Shown here piece by piece: positions 28,631-37,349 of a stretch of DNA of 64,000 bases. Each line of letters begins with the position of its first letter. Within the stretch, counting starts at the first letter, position 1. The notes under the pieces are model-generated. The model was given only the letters and a program-made list of their open reading frames with translations, had not been told where the DNA came from and searched no databases. This DNA comes from Caldimonas mangrovi (GTDB lineage: Bacteria > Pseudomonadota > Gammaproteobacteria > Burkholderiales > Burkholderiaceae_C). A program made the position numbers and the translations under genes. The DNA is taken from contig NZ_JAMKFE010000002.1 of assembly GCF_023721835.1 (NCBI RefSeq), positions 434,001 to 498,000 on the forward strand, in the 5' to 3' direction.

Positions 28631-29440
28631 CTACTTCAGTTTGCGGCGCAGCATTGCACCGATCGCGTCGACGACAACGACGCAGGCGAGGATGGTCAGC
28701 AAAATGGCGCTGACCTCGTCGTACTTGATCAGGCGCAGCGCCGCCATCAACTCGAAGCCGATGCCGCCGGCGCCGACGATGCCGAGCACCGCAGACGCCC
28801 GGAAGTGGTATTCCCATCGATAGACCGTGATGTCGGCCAGTTGCGGCAGCACCTGCGGCAGCACGGCATGCGTGATCACCTGGAAGCGGCTGGCACCGGC
28901 CGCGTGCGCTGCCTCCAGCGGCCTGGGGTCGACGTGCTCGATGGCTTCGGCATAGAACTTCGCCACCATGCCGACCGAGTGGAAGGCCAGCGCCAGCACG
29001 CCGGGCAGCGCGCCGAAGCCGACGGCGGCGACGAACAGGATGCCGAGGATGATTTCGGGCACCGAGCGCAGTGCCGCCAGCAGCGTGCGCGTCGCACGAT
29101 ACAGCACCGGGTGGGGCGTGGTGTTGGGCGCGGCCAGCAGCGCCAGCGGCAGCGACAGCACGACTGCCAGCGCGGTGCCGGCGACCGACATCGCCATTGT
29201 GTCGAGCAGCGGTTTCATCCAGTGCTGCCAGCGCGTGAAGTCGGGCGGCACCATCTCGGAGGCGAGCTGCGCGATGGCGGGCGCGCCCTCGACAAAGCGT
29301 GCTGCATCGAAGAAGCCGGCGATGGCCAGCGACACCATGCACACCGCGGCGACGCCGAGGGCCAGGCGCCACTGCCGGGCGGCGCGCTCCCGGGCAGAGG
29401 TCAGGATCGCCGCGTAGGGCGAGACGGTGGCTATCGTCAT
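28631..29440 (-). CDS. ptxC: Phosphite/phosphonate ABC transporter permease
   Basis: 269-residue inner-membrane permease of the PhnE type, with about six helices (first at about 27-46) and the EAA-loop region LEAAHAAGASRFQVITHAVLP typical of binding-protein-dependent permeases. The ATG shares one base with the stop of the binding-protein gene (TGATG), so the two are translationally coupled. Specificity for phosphite is inferred from the adjacent ptxD. Confidence 0.9.
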   Translation of the reverse strand: MTIATVSPYAAILTSARERAARQWRLALGVAAVCMVSLAIAGFFDAARFVEGAPAIAQLASEMVPPDFTRWQHWMKPLLDTMAMSVAGTALAVVLSLPLALLAAPNTTPHPVLYRATRTLLAALRSVPEIILGILFVAAVGFGALPGVLALAFHSVGMVAKFYAEAIEHVDPRPLEAAHAAGASRFQVITHAVLPQVLPQLADITVYRWEYHFRASAVLGIVGAGGIGFELMAALRLIKYDEVSAILLTILACVVVVDAIGAMLRRKLK

Positions 29441-30306
29441 CACTTCATCCGAGCCAGATCGAGCTTCAGCACGGTGGCGGTATCGCGCAAGACGTCGTAA
29501 GCGCTGTCGTCGGTGGGCAGGAAGCCTTCGACGCGGAAGGACTTCAACACCTCCTGGTCCTTCAAGCCGAGGAAGGCGTTGCGCAGCGAAGTCTTCAGCT
29601 CGGGTGCCAGCGAGCCTTGCATCACCAGCGGGTAGTTCGGGATCGGGGCCGACAGGTCGAGCTGCACGATCTTGCCGGCGTCGATCATGCCGCGCTTGAC
29701 GAGGCTGTCGAGGATCACCTTGGACAAGGCGCCCGCCGGTACCTGGCCAGCCTGCACCGCGCGTGCCACCGCGTCGTGCGTGCCCAGGTGCACCGGCTTG
29801 TAGTCGGCATCGCCCGACAGGCCGGCCTTCTTCAGCAGGTGCGCACGGGGTGCCAGGTGGCTGGAGGTGGAGGCCTGGTCGCCGAATCCGAAGGGTTTGC
29901 CGCGCACGTCCGCGAGCTTGGCAACGGGGCCGCCGGCCGTGGCGATCAGCACCGATTGGTACGTGGGCGAGCCCTTCTCGACGCCGACGGCGAAGGGCTC
30001 GATACCGGGCGCGCGTGACTTTGCGAGCACGTACGAAAAGGGGCCGAAGTAGGCAACCTCGATGCGGCCGAAGCGCATCGCCTCGATCATCGACGAATAG
30101 TCCGTGGTGACGATGATCTCGATGTCCTTGTTCAGCGCTTTCTCGAGATGCGCCTTCAGCGGCTGCGCATTCTGGATCAGCGTGGCTGCGTTCTCGTCCG
30201 GCAGCAGCGCGACCCGCAGGCGTGCCGGGTTGGCGTTTTGCGCATGCACGAGAGGCGACAGCGCGGCCAGCGCGATCGAGGCGGCGAGCAGGTGGCGACG
30301 GTTCAT
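29440..30306 (-). CDS. ptxB: Phosphite/phosphonate ABC transporter substrate-binding protein
   Basis: 288 residues with a signal peptide (NRRHLLAASIALAALSPLVHA) and a PhnD-like fold: LRVALLPDENAATLI, DYSSMIEAMRFGRIEVAYFGPFSY (in part), FGFGDQASTSSHLAPR and LGTHDAVARAVQAGQVPAGA. The YFGPFSY and STSSHL segments correspond to the substrate-contact loops of PtxB/PhnD proteins. Periplasmic. Whether it prefers phosphite over hypophosphite or phosphonates is not visible from sequence. Confidence 0.92.
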   Translation of the reverse strand: MNRRHLLAASIALAALSPLVHAQNANPARLRVALLPDENAATLIQNAQPLKAHLEKALNKDIEIIVTTDYSSMIEAMRFGRIEVAYFGPFSYVLAKSRAPGIEPFAVGVEKGSPTYQSVLIATAGGPVAKLADVRGKPFGFGDQASTSSHLAPRAHLLKKAGLSGDADYKPVHLGTHDAVARAVQAGQVPAGALSKVILDSLVKRGMIDAGKIVQLDLSAPIPNYPLVMQGSLAPELKTSLRNAFLGLKDQEVLKSFRVEGFLPTDDSAYDVLRDTATVLKLDLARMK

Positions 30307-30347
30307 ATGGGACTCCGTTGAACGACGAGGAACGTGAAAAGGCCGGC

Positions 30348-31160
30348 TCAGGTGCCGGCCGGGCCGTAGAGTTCGAGCACGGCCTGCGAGCCCAGTGCGG
30401 ACGGCGCGCCGTCGAAGACGACCGCGCCGCCCTTGAGCCCGACGATGCGGTCGGCATGCCGGCGCGCCAGCTCCACCTGGTGCAGGCTGACCACCGCGGT
30501 CAGGCCGTCGCTGCGGCAGATGCGCTGCATCAGGCTCAGCAAATGCTCGGCCGTGGCGGGGTCGAGGCTGGCCACCGGCTCGTCGGCCAGCAGCACGCGC
30601 GGTTGCTGCACCAGGGCGCGCGCCACGCCGACACGCTGCTGCTGGCCGCCGGAAAGTTCGTCGGCGCGATCCAGCGCGCGATCGAGCAGCCCGACCCGTT
30701 CGATGGCGGCCAGCGCCGATTCCTTTTCGCTGCGCGACCAGGGACGCAGCGTGGCCCACGACGAGTGGTAGCCGAGCCGGCCCATCAAGACGTTGCTGAG
30801 CACCGAAAGCCGCCCGATCAGGTGGTGCTGCTGGAACACCATGCCGGTGCTGCGCCGGTGCTGTTGCAGGGCGGCCGCACTGCGCAGCTCGCCGATGCCG
30901 TCGACGCTCACGGTGCCGGCCGTGGGCCGCACCAGCCCGTTCAGGCAGCGCAGCAGCGTCGACTTGCCGGCGCCCGAGGCACCGAGCAGCACCGTGAAGC
31001 GGCCCGGCTCGAAGACCAGCGAGGTGGCTTGCAACGCCTGTGTGCCGTTGGGGTAGCGCACCTCGACAGCGGCGGTGCGCAACGCCGTGCCGGTGCGCGC
31101 TGCGGGGACCGCAGGTGCTGCGGGCGCGGCGTCGGCAAGGAATCTCAGGCTGGCGGTCAT
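30348..31160 (-). CDS. ptxA: Phosphite/phosphonate ABC transporter ATPase
   Basis: 270-residue PhnC-like ATPase. Walker A GASGAGKST, Q-loop in GMVFQQHHLIG, signature LSGGQQQRVGVARAL, Walker B VLLADEPVASLDP and H-loop SLHQVEL are intact. ATG at 31160 is chosen (AAGGA upstream); the frame is open 23 codons further, but the extra residues look non-coding. First gene of the ptxABCD unit, divergent from the LysR regulator across 107 bp. Confidence 0.92.
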   Translation of the reverse strand: MTASLRFLADAAPAAPAVPAARTGTALRTAAVEVRYPNGTQALQATSLVFEPGRFTVLLGASGAGKSTLLRCLNGLVRPTAGTVSVDGIGELRSAAALQQHRRSTGMVFQQHHLIGRLSVLSNVLMGRLGYHSSWATLRPWSRSEKESALAAIERVGLLDRALDRADELSGGQQQRVGVARALVQQPRVLLADEPVASLDPATAEHLLSLMQRICRSDGLTAVVSLHQVELARRHADRIVGLKGGAVVFDGAPSALGSQAVLELYGPAGT

Positions 31161-31211
31161 GCGGCGTCCTTGGAAAACCACTTCAATGCCGGCCAGTGTC
31201 GAAGCCGTGTG

Positions 31212-31225
31212 TGACAGGCGTGTCA
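31212..31225. promoter_or_regulatory. Inverted repeat TGACA-N4-TGTCA, candidate LysR operator
   Basis: Perfect 5-bp arms around GGCG in the 107-bp ptxA/LysR divergent gap, 51-65 bases before ptxA. Position and symmetry fit a regulator-binding or activation site. Confidence 0.45.
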
Positions 31226-31241
31226 TCAAAACCGTCGCATG

Positions 31242-31255
31242 TACCGAATAAGGTA
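31242..31255. promoter_or_regulatory. Inverted repeat TACC-N6-GGTA, candidate LysR operator
   Basis: TACC-GAATAA-GGTA, 12 bases before the LysR start; the AT-rich centre and place over the regulator's own promoter suggest an autoregulatory site. Confidence 0.4.
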
Positions 31256-31267
31256 TAGGCCTGTTCT

Positions 31268-32242
31268 ATGGGTACCTCTTCCTCCGCCGAGCTGAAAGCT
31301 TTCGACGCCGCCGCGCGTGCCGGCAGCATGTCCGCCGCGGCGCGGCTGCTGGGCGTCAGCCAGCCGACCATTTCGGCGCACGTGGCCAGCCTGGAGCAGC
31401 GCTTCGGCGTGGAGCTGTTCCACCGGCGCGGCCGTGGGGTCGTGCTGACCGAGCTGGGGGCGCTGCTGCATGAAGCCACCCACCGGATCACGCGGGCCGA
31501 GGAGCAGGCCGAGCAACTGCTGCTCAGTGCCCGCAGCCAGTACCAGGGGCACCTGCGCATCGGCGCCATCGGGCCGTACAACGTGACACCGGTGATCCGG
31601 CGTTTCCGGGCGGCCTACCCCCGGGTGCAGGTGAGCGTCAGCATGGGCGACTCGCGCGCCGTCGTGCAAGGCGTGCGAGACCAGCAGCAGGATGTCGGCG
31701 TGCTGCTGCATGCCGTGGACGACGCACACGTGCATTGCCTGCCGTACCGACGCCAGCCTCTGGTGGTGCTGGCGCCCCGCACGCATCCCATCGCGTCGCG
31801 CGAGCAGGTCGCGCTGACCGATCTCGAAGGCTTGGAGTTCGTGTTGCGCGAACATGGCTCGGGCACGCGCGCGGTGTTCGAGACCGGTCTGGCCGCGGCC
31901 GGTGTGAAAGTGCGCTGCTCGCTGGTGATGGGCAGCCGCGAGGGCGTGAAGGAGGCGGTGGCGCAAGGCCTCGGGCTCGGCGTCGTGGCGTCGACCGCAC
32001 ATGCGCCGGACGAGCGGGTCGTGGCCATACCGGTGCGCGAGGATCTCGCCACCCACGTCCATGTGATCTGCCTGCGCGAGCGGCTGCAGGCCTCGCTGAT
32101 CGCGCGCTTCCTGCAGGCGGTGCAGGCCGAGCGCGAGGGGCTCAGTTGCGCAGCATCACCAGCTTCGACAGACCGAGCAAATTCACCGGGCGCACCGACT
32201 GCACCTCCCAGTCGTAAGCCAGCACGTGGTCCTCGAAGCTGA
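31268..32242 (+). CDS. ptxE: LysR-type regulator of the phosphite operon
   Basis: 324 residues: N-terminal winged HTH (ELKAFDAAARAGSMSAAARLL, then GVSQPTISAHVASLEQRFGVELFHR), then a two-lobed effector-binding domain with GHLRIGAIGPYNVTPVIRRF. It is divergent from ptxA, as a LysR regulator usually sits relative to the operon it controls, and ptx operons carry a LysR gene named ptxE; the symbol is by context. The last 35 or so residues (EGLSCAASPAST and a Pro/Arg-rich tail) lie over the 3' end of the convergent methyltransferase gene (101-bp overlap) and look unlike a conserved domain. Confidence 0.8.
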   Translation: MGTSSSAELKAFDAAARAGSMSAAARLLGVSQPTISAHVASLEQRFGVELFHRRGRGVVLTELGALLHEATHRITRAEEQAEQLLLSARSQYQGHLRIGAIGPYNVTPVIRRFRAAYPRVQVSVSMGDSRAVVQGVRDQQQDVGVLLHAVDDAHVHCLPYRRQPLVVLAPRTHPIASREQVALTDLEGLEFVLREHGSGTRAVFETGLAAAGVKVRCSLVMGSREGVKEAVAQGLGLGVVASTAHAPDERVVAIPVREDLATHVHVICLRERLQASLIARFLQAVQAEREGLSCAASPASTDRANSPGAPTAPPSRKPARGPRS

Positions 32243-32819
32243 AGTCGGAGCGAAATCCGACGCGGTCGGCGATCGATGTGACGCAGCGCTCCAGCCACCA
32301 CCAGAAGCGGCTGCCGCTGAAGTGATTGAGGATCAGGATCGCGCCGCCCGGCCGGCACACCCGGCGCAACTCGGCGACGAGCTGTGCCGGGTGCGGCGTA
32401 ACCGACAGCACGTACGGCAGCACCACGCAGTCGAAGCTGTTGTCGGCGAACCCCATTTGTTCCGCGTCCATCGCATGGAGCGCTATCTTGCGCCCGGGCA
32501 GTCGCGCGGCGCGTTGTTGCGCCCGGGCCAACATCTCTTGCGATACGTCGATCCCGGTGACGCGGGCCGACGCGGGGTAGCGTGCCAGCGTCAGGCCGGT
32601 GCCGACGCCGACTTCGAGGATGCGGTGAGGCTGCAATTCGCAGACGGCCCGTGTGAGACGGCGTCGGCCGGGCTCCAGAACGGCGCCGAAGATCCAGTCG
32701 TACCAGGGGGCGTAGCGGCCGTAGGTGCGCCGGACACTGTCCAACGTGACCTGTGTCGGCGAGTGCGAGGGGCGCGCAGACGGCAGGTTGCGAGTGGCGA
32801 GGTTCGCTCGGTGAGCCAT
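32142..32819 (-). CDS. Class I SAM methyltransferase, phosphatidylethanolamine N-methyltransferase-like
   Basis: 225 residues. VRRTYGRYAPWYDWIFGAVLEPGRR, in part, then ILEVGVGTGLTLARYP (SAM motif I), VTGIDVSQEMLARAQ (motif II acidic residue), MDAEQMGFADNSFDCVV and a late NHFSG segment. This pattern is like the soluble PmtA enzymes of Rhodobacter and Sinorhizobium that methylate phosphatidylethanolamine toward phosphatidylcholine; a related small-molecule methyltransferase cannot be excluded. Start ATG at 32819. Convergent with and overlapping the LysR gene. Confidence 0.75.
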   Translation of the reverse strand: MAHRANLATRNLPSARPSHSPTQVTLDSVRRTYGRYAPWYDWIFGAVLEPGRRRLTRAVCELQPHRILEVGVGTGLTLARYPASARVTGIDVSQEMLARAQQRAARLPGRKIALHAMDAEQMGFADNSFDCVVLPYVLSVTPHPAQLVAELRRVCRPGGAILILNHFSGSRFWWWLERCVTSIADRVGFRSDFSFEDHVLAYDWEVQSVRPVNLLGLSKLVMLRN

Positions 32820-32935
32820 GCGGAAACGTCCTTGTCGGTGAGCGGGTGGGCTGGTCGGCCCGAAGCGAGGGCCGTCCAGCCTCTTCAGCAACCGACGTTC
32901 CCTGGCCGTTGAGGCGTTACGGCCCGCAGCCGCTG

Positions 32936-33844
32936 TCAGGACGCCGGCCCGAACCGTTCGAGGTAGAGCGCGGCCACCCACTCGACGAACGCCTTGACCC
33001 GCGGCGACAACTGGCGGTGGTAGGGGTACATCACCGACAGCGGCAGGTCGGGACAGGGCCAGTCGGCCAGCACCTGCACCAGGCGGCCGGCCTGGAGGTG
33101 ATCTTCGATCCGGAAACGGGGCACCTGCACCAGGCCGCACCCCTGCAAGGCTGCGGTCGTGTAGCACTCGGCGTCGTTGACCGAGATCCAGCCGCCGACC
33201 TTGTACTCGACGATGTTTCCGTCCTGCAAGAAGGTGAACGGGTACTGGATGTCCTGCTGGCTCGAAAAGAAGCCGACCGCCTGGTGCGCGGTCAGCTCGT
33301 CCGGGTGCTGTGGCGTGCCGAATTCCTTCAGGTAGGCGGGGCTGGCACAGACGATCTCCGGCATCGAGGCGAGCCTGCGCATCACCAGGGACGAGTCGCG
33401 CGGGCGGCCGGCGCGCACGACGCAGTCCACGCCTTCGCGCACCAGATCGACCAGCCGGTCGCCGCTGCTGACCTTGAGCTCGATGCGCGGGTAGCGGCGG
33501 CGGAACTCGGGGATGCGGGGCAGGATGATGCGCACGGCATGCGTGCCGTGCAAGTCGAGCCGCAGCGTGCCGTGGGGATCGGCCTTGGCGGTGCTCAGCG
33601 AGGACTCGGCATCCTCCAGGTCGGCGAGGATGCGCGTGCAGCGTTCGTAGAAGGCCTGGCCGTCCAGCGTCGGCTTCACCTGCCGGGTCGTGCGCTCCAG
33701 CAGGCGCGCGCCGAGGCGGTCCTCCAGTTCCTTGATCGACTTCGTCGCCGTCGCGCGAGGGACGTCGAGTGCGACAGCGGCCTTGATGAAGCTGCCGAGC
33801 TCGACGATGCGAGTGAAGAGCCGCAGGGTGTCCAGTCGGTCCAT
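32936..33844 (-). CDS. LysR-family transcriptional regulator
   Basis: 302 residues: HTH at the N-terminus (LRLFTRIVELGSFIKAAVAL, then DVPRATATKSIKELEDRLGARLLERTTR) and a LysR effector-binding domain, of the DhcR/CrgA-like group. It is divergent from the DoxX-molybdenum hydroxylase genes starting at 33987, so it probably regulates them. Start ATG at 33844. Confidence 0.9.
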   Translation of the reverse strand: MDRLDTLRLFTRIVELGSFIKAAVALDVPRATATKSIKELEDRLGARLLERTTRQVKPTLDGQAFYERCTRILADLEDAESSLSTAKADPHGTLRLDLHGTHAVRIILPRIPEFRRRYPRIELKVSSGDRLVDLVREGVDCVVRAGRPRDSSLVMRRLASMPEIVCASPAYLKEFGTPQHPDELTAHQAVGFFSSQQDIQYPFTFLQDGNIVEYKVGGWISVNDAECYTTAALQGCGLVQVPRFRIEDHLQAGRLVQVLADWPCPDLPLSVMYPYHRQLSPRVKAFVEWVAALYLERFGPAS

Positions 33845-33986
33845 ATGAACGGTGAGAGTGCAAACCCCGGATTGTTGACCGGCGGTGGATTGTTCTGTTC
33901 ATTCTTGCCCATTTATTGGGCAGGCGCGACTGCACAGAATCTCCTCCATCCGTTCGGCGCTTGCCGCATCACCCGAGGAGTTCGCG

Positions 33987-34493
33987 ATGACCATCTCCCC
34001 CCCGCTCGCAACCGCTGCCGGCCCCGACCGAAGCACCGCCCGGCTGGCGTTTCCGGCCTTGCGCCGCTTCTACGAGTGGGGCGAGCCGGTCGGCTACGCC
34101 ATGCTGCGGGCCTGCTTCGGCATCGTGATGCTCAGTCATGGCGTGCCCAAGCTGCTGCGCACGTCGCATGGCTCGATGGCCGACCCGATGGCGGCCTCGA
34201 CGGCCCTGATCGCGAACGTGCTGAAACTGCCGGCGCCCGAGGTGTTCGCGATGTTCGTCGCCCTGCTGGAAGGCCTCGGCGGCGCGCTGCTCGCGCTGGG
34301 GCTGGGGACACGCGTCATTGCGCCGATGATCGCCGTGCAAATGCTCGTCATCTGCTATCTCCTCGGCCCGACCTGGGTCTGGATCGACCGTGGCATCGAG
34401 TTCCCGGTGCTGATGCTGTTCCTCGCGGTCTTCGTGTCGTTCAAGGGCTCGGGCCGCTATTCGGCCGACCGGCTGATCGGTGTCGAAGTCTGA
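33987..34493 (+). CDS. DoxX-family membrane protein
   Basis: 168 residues with four hydrophobic segments (around 33-52, 80-103, 108-126, 130-148). DoxX proteins are named for a quinol oxidase subunit of Acidianus, and bacterial members are often found with oxidoreductases; the specific role here is unknown. GAGGAG precedes the ATG. It is first in a same-strand group with the two subunits of a molybdenum hydroxylase, so it may help pass electrons to the membrane quinone pool (inference). Confidence 0.85.
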   Translation: MTISPPLATAAGPDRSTARLAFPALRRFYEWGEPVGYAMLRACFGIVMLSHGVPKLLRTSHGSMADPMAASTALIANVLKLPAPEVFAMFVALLEGLGGALLALGLGTRVIAPMIAVQMLVICYLLGPTWVWIDRGIEFPVLMLFLAVFVSFKGSGRYSADRLIGVEV

Positions 34494-34535
34494 GTGCGGC
34501 CCCCGCGCGTTTTAGATCGAAAAGGAGTTCCAGCC

Positions 34536-34994
34536 ATGACGACGTTCCGATTGAACGGACAGGCCACGACACTCGATGCGCCTGCCGACATGCCCTTGCT
34601 GTGGGCGCTGCGCGACCTCGCGGGCCTGACGGGCACCAAGTTCGGCTGCGGCATGGCCCTGTGCGGTGCCTGCACCGTGCATCTCGACGGCGAGCCGGTG
34701 CGCTCGTGCCAGACCCCCCTGTCGAGCGTCGAAGGCCGCCGCGTGACGACGATCGAGGGCATCGGCATGACGCCGGTCGGGCAGAAGGTGCAAGCCGCGT
34801 GGATCGAGCACGACGTGCCGCAGTGCGGCTACTGCCAGTCCGGCCAGATCATGTCGGCGGTGGCCTTGTTGCACGGCACCCCGAAGCCGAGCGAGGCCGA
34901 GATCCACGCCGCGATGGCCGGCAATGTGTGCCGTTGCGGCACCTACCACCGCATCAAGGCCGCGATTCGTTCGGCTGCGGGCAGCGACGCATAG
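34536..34994 (+). CDS. 2Fe-2S subunit of molybdenum hydroxylase (isoquinoline 1-oxidoreductase alpha-like), set 1
   Basis: 152 residues with two 2Fe-2S domains: a plant-type ferredoxin fold with [17 protein letters not shown] and a later Cys (VRSC), and a helical domain with QCGYCQSGQ and CRCGTY. This is the small electron-transfer subunit of the IorA type. AAGGAG precedes the ATG. It lies 10 bases before the large subunit gene, so the two are co-transcribed. Confidence 0.92.
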   Translation: MTTFRLNGQATTLDAPADMPLLWALRDLAGLTGTKFGCGMALCGACTVHLDGEPVRSCQTPLSSVEGRRVTTIEGIGMTPVGQKVQAAWIEHDVPQCGYCQSGQIMSAVALLHGTPKPSEAEIHAAMAGNVCRCGTYHRIKAAIRSAAGSDA

Positions 34995-35004
34995 GGAGCC
35001 ACCG

Positions 35005-37176
35005 ATGAACGGCAACACAGGTTCCCCGGTGTCGCGGCGCGACTTCCTGCGTGCTGGCGCCGCACTGGGCGGCGGCCTGATGGTCGGCTACGGGATTCCG
35101 GCTTCCGCATGGGCAGGGCAGGCTGCGCACTATCAGCAGGGCCTGGCCGCAGACGAATTCGCGCCCACGGCCTACGTGCGCATCGCAAGAGACGGCACGG
35201 TGACGGTGCGTTGCGGCAAGGCAGAGATGGGGCAGGGCGTGCTCACTGGCTTCGCGCAGATCGTCGCCGACGAACTCGATGCCGACTGGCAGCGCGTGCG
35301 CGTCGAGCAAGCCCCTGTGCATCTCGACTACGCCAACCCGAACGCGCAAATGATGAACACCGGCGGGTCGACGTCGATCCGCGCCAACTGGATGCGACTG
35401 CGGTTGTCCGGCGCGACGGCCCGGGCCATGCTGGTCGAAGCCGCGGCCCGTGCGTGGCAGGTCGATGTTTCTCTGGTGCAGGCGCGTGCCGGCGAACTGA
35501 CCGCACCGGGCGGTCACCGAGCCGGCTATGGCGAGATGGCCGAGGCGGCAGCGGCGTTGCAGCCGCCTCCGGAGCCGAAGCTGAAGACGCGCGACCGCTA
35601 CACGCTGATCGGGCGTCCGGTGCCGCGCGTCGACACGGCCGCAAAAGTCGACGGCACGGCGAGATTCGGGCTGGACGTGACGCTGCCCGGATTGAAAACC
35701 GCGGTGATCGCCTTTCCGCCCAACCTGGGCGGCCGGCTGGTGCGCTTCGATGCGCAGGCCGCCCTGGCCGTCCCCGGCGTGCGGCAGGTGCTGCCCGTCA
35801 CCGCGGGCGTTGCGGTGGTGGCGGATCACACCTGGGCCGCGCTCGAAGGGCGTCGGCGGCTCGAGGTGGAGTGGGCCGACGGGCCGCTGGCCGACCTGAC
35901 GGCCCAGGCGCTGCAGGCGAGCTACGCCGAAGCGCTCGACCGTCCCGGCCTGCTGGACCACGAGCATGGCGTGCCCCCCGAAGGCAGCGGTGTGCGGATC
36001 ATCGCGCGCGAGTTCGAGCAGCCGTTTCTCGCGCATGCGTGCATGGAGCCCTTGAACTGCACCGTGCAACTGGACGCCGGCCATGCGCAGGTGTGGGTCG
36101 GCACGCAGAACCCGTCCACGGTGCAGCGCACGGTTGCGCAGATCGCCGGTTTGCCGCCTGGCCGGGTCGAGGTGCACACCACCTTCCTCGGCGGTGGGTT
36201 CGGTCGGCGCGGCACGCTCGACTTCGTCGCGCCGGCCGCGGAAATCGCCAAGGCGGCCGGCGTGCCGGTGAAGCTGGTCTACACGCGCGAAGACGACATG
36301 AAGGCGGCCCACTACCGCCCCTACAACCGCATCCGTGTGCGCGCCGTCCTGGACCGCGACCAGAAGCTGGTGAGCTTCACCGCGCGCACGGCCGTGCCCG
36401 CCATCTCGAAGTGGACCGGATTCGGTTTCCTGCGCAAGGCCAACGGTGTGGACAACTACGCCACCGAATGTCTGCAGCCTGCCTATGCGATCCCGCATGT
36501 GCGGGTGGAGTGGGTGGAACACGACACGGGCGTGCCGATCTGGTTCTGGCGCACGCCGGGTGGTTCGCAGAACTGCCTGCCGGTCGAGACGGTCATCGAC
36601 GAAGCGGCCCAGCTGGCAGGGCAGGACCCGTACGCGTTCCGCCGCGCCATGCTGGCGGACCGGCCCCGGCACCGCCGGGTGCTCGAGCTGGCGGCCGAGC
36701 AGGCTGGCTGGGGGCAGGCGCTGCCGCCCGGCACTGCGCTGGGCATCGCGATGGTCGAGATCTTCGGCTCGATCGTGGCCGAAGTGGCACGGGTGCGCCT
36801 GGCCGAAGGTCGCCCGGTGGTGGAGCGGGTGACCTGCGCCGTCGACTGCGGCACCGCGATCAATCCACAGCAGGTGGTTGCCCAGATGGAAAGCTCCATC
36901 CTCTACGGCCTGTCGGCCTTGCTGTATGGCGAGGTGGTGATCGACCGCGGGGTGCCCCAGTCATCGAACTTTCACGACTACCCTGTGCTGCGGATGACCG
37001 AGGCGCCTCGCATCGACGTGCACATCGTCCCTGGCGACGGGCCGCCGGGCGGCATCGGCGAACCGGCCCTGCCGCCGCTGCTTCCGGCCGTCACCAATGC
37101 CTTGTTCCAGCTCACCGGCGAGCGTGTGACGCGGCTGCCGCTGTCGGCCTCGCGGGTTCGATCTCCAGGTGCGTGA
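35005..37176 (+). CDS. Molybdopterin-binding subunit of molybdenum hydroxylase (IorB-like), set 1
   Basis: 723 residues of the xanthine-dehydrogenase/aldehyde-oxidase superfamily, isoquinoline 1-oxidoreductase beta type; hydroxylates an N-heterocycle or oxidises an aldehyde using water as oxygen source. A twin-arginine signal (S10-RRDFLR-A) predicts export of the folded dimer with its small subunit. Seen: FLGGGFGRRGTLDFVAPA at the cofactor, and the catalytic Glu as E686 in GGIGEPALPP. Substrate unknown. No cytochrome gene is beside it, although such enzymes often have one; DoxX is in the same gene group. Confidence 0.9.
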   Translation: MNGNTGSPVSRRDFLRAGAALGGGLMVGYGIPASAWAGQAAHYQQGLAADEFAPTAYVRIARDGTVTVRCGKAEMGQGVLTGFAQIVADELDADWQRVRVEQAPVHLDYANPNAQMMNTGGSTSIRANWMRLRLSGATARAMLVEAAARAWQVDVSLVQARAGELTAPGGHRAGYGEMAEAAAALQPPPEPKLKTRDRYTLIGRPVPRVDTAAKVDGTARFGLDVTLPGLKTAVIAFPPNLGGRLVRFDAQAALAVPGVRQVLPVTAGVAVVADHTWAALEGRRRLEVEWADGPLADLTAQALQASYAEALDRPGLLDHEHGVPPEGSGVRIIAREFEQPFLAHACMEPLNCTVQLDAGHAQVWVGTQNPSTVQRTVAQIAGLPPGRVEVHTTFLGGGFGRRGTLDFVAPAAEIAKAAGVPVKLVYTREDDMKAAHYRPYNRIRVRAVLDRDQKLVSFTARTAVPAISKWTGFGFLRKANGVDNYATECLQPAYAIPHVRVEWVEHDTGVPIWFWRTPGGSQNCLPVETVIDEAAQLAGQDPYAFRRAMLADRPRHRRVLELAAEQAGWGQALPPGTALGIAMVEIFGSIVAEVARVRLAEGRPVVERVTCAVDCGTAINPQQVVAQMESSILYGLSALLYGEVVIDRGVPQSSNFHDYPVLRMTEAPRIDVHIVPGDGPPGGIGEPALPPLLPAVTNALFQLTGERVTRLPLSASRVRSPGA

Positions 37177-37349
37177 CGTTGCGACGACGCCGCATCGAGG
37201 CGGTGTCGCCCTCGGCAGTGCGAGAAATCGTGCACCCCTGGCACGTTCGTTACGTAACAGCACTACAACGACGTCACGCAGAGCCGATACAAGGGCAGGA
37301 GCACCGCGGCGCCTCGGCCGCGCGTGCCCGTCGACGAAAGGTCCTGTCC

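Noticed and set aside
31220-31241. Pho box upstream of the ptx genes
   Set aside because: One half (GTGTCAT) is close to CTGTCAT but the second half at the required 11-base period does not match.
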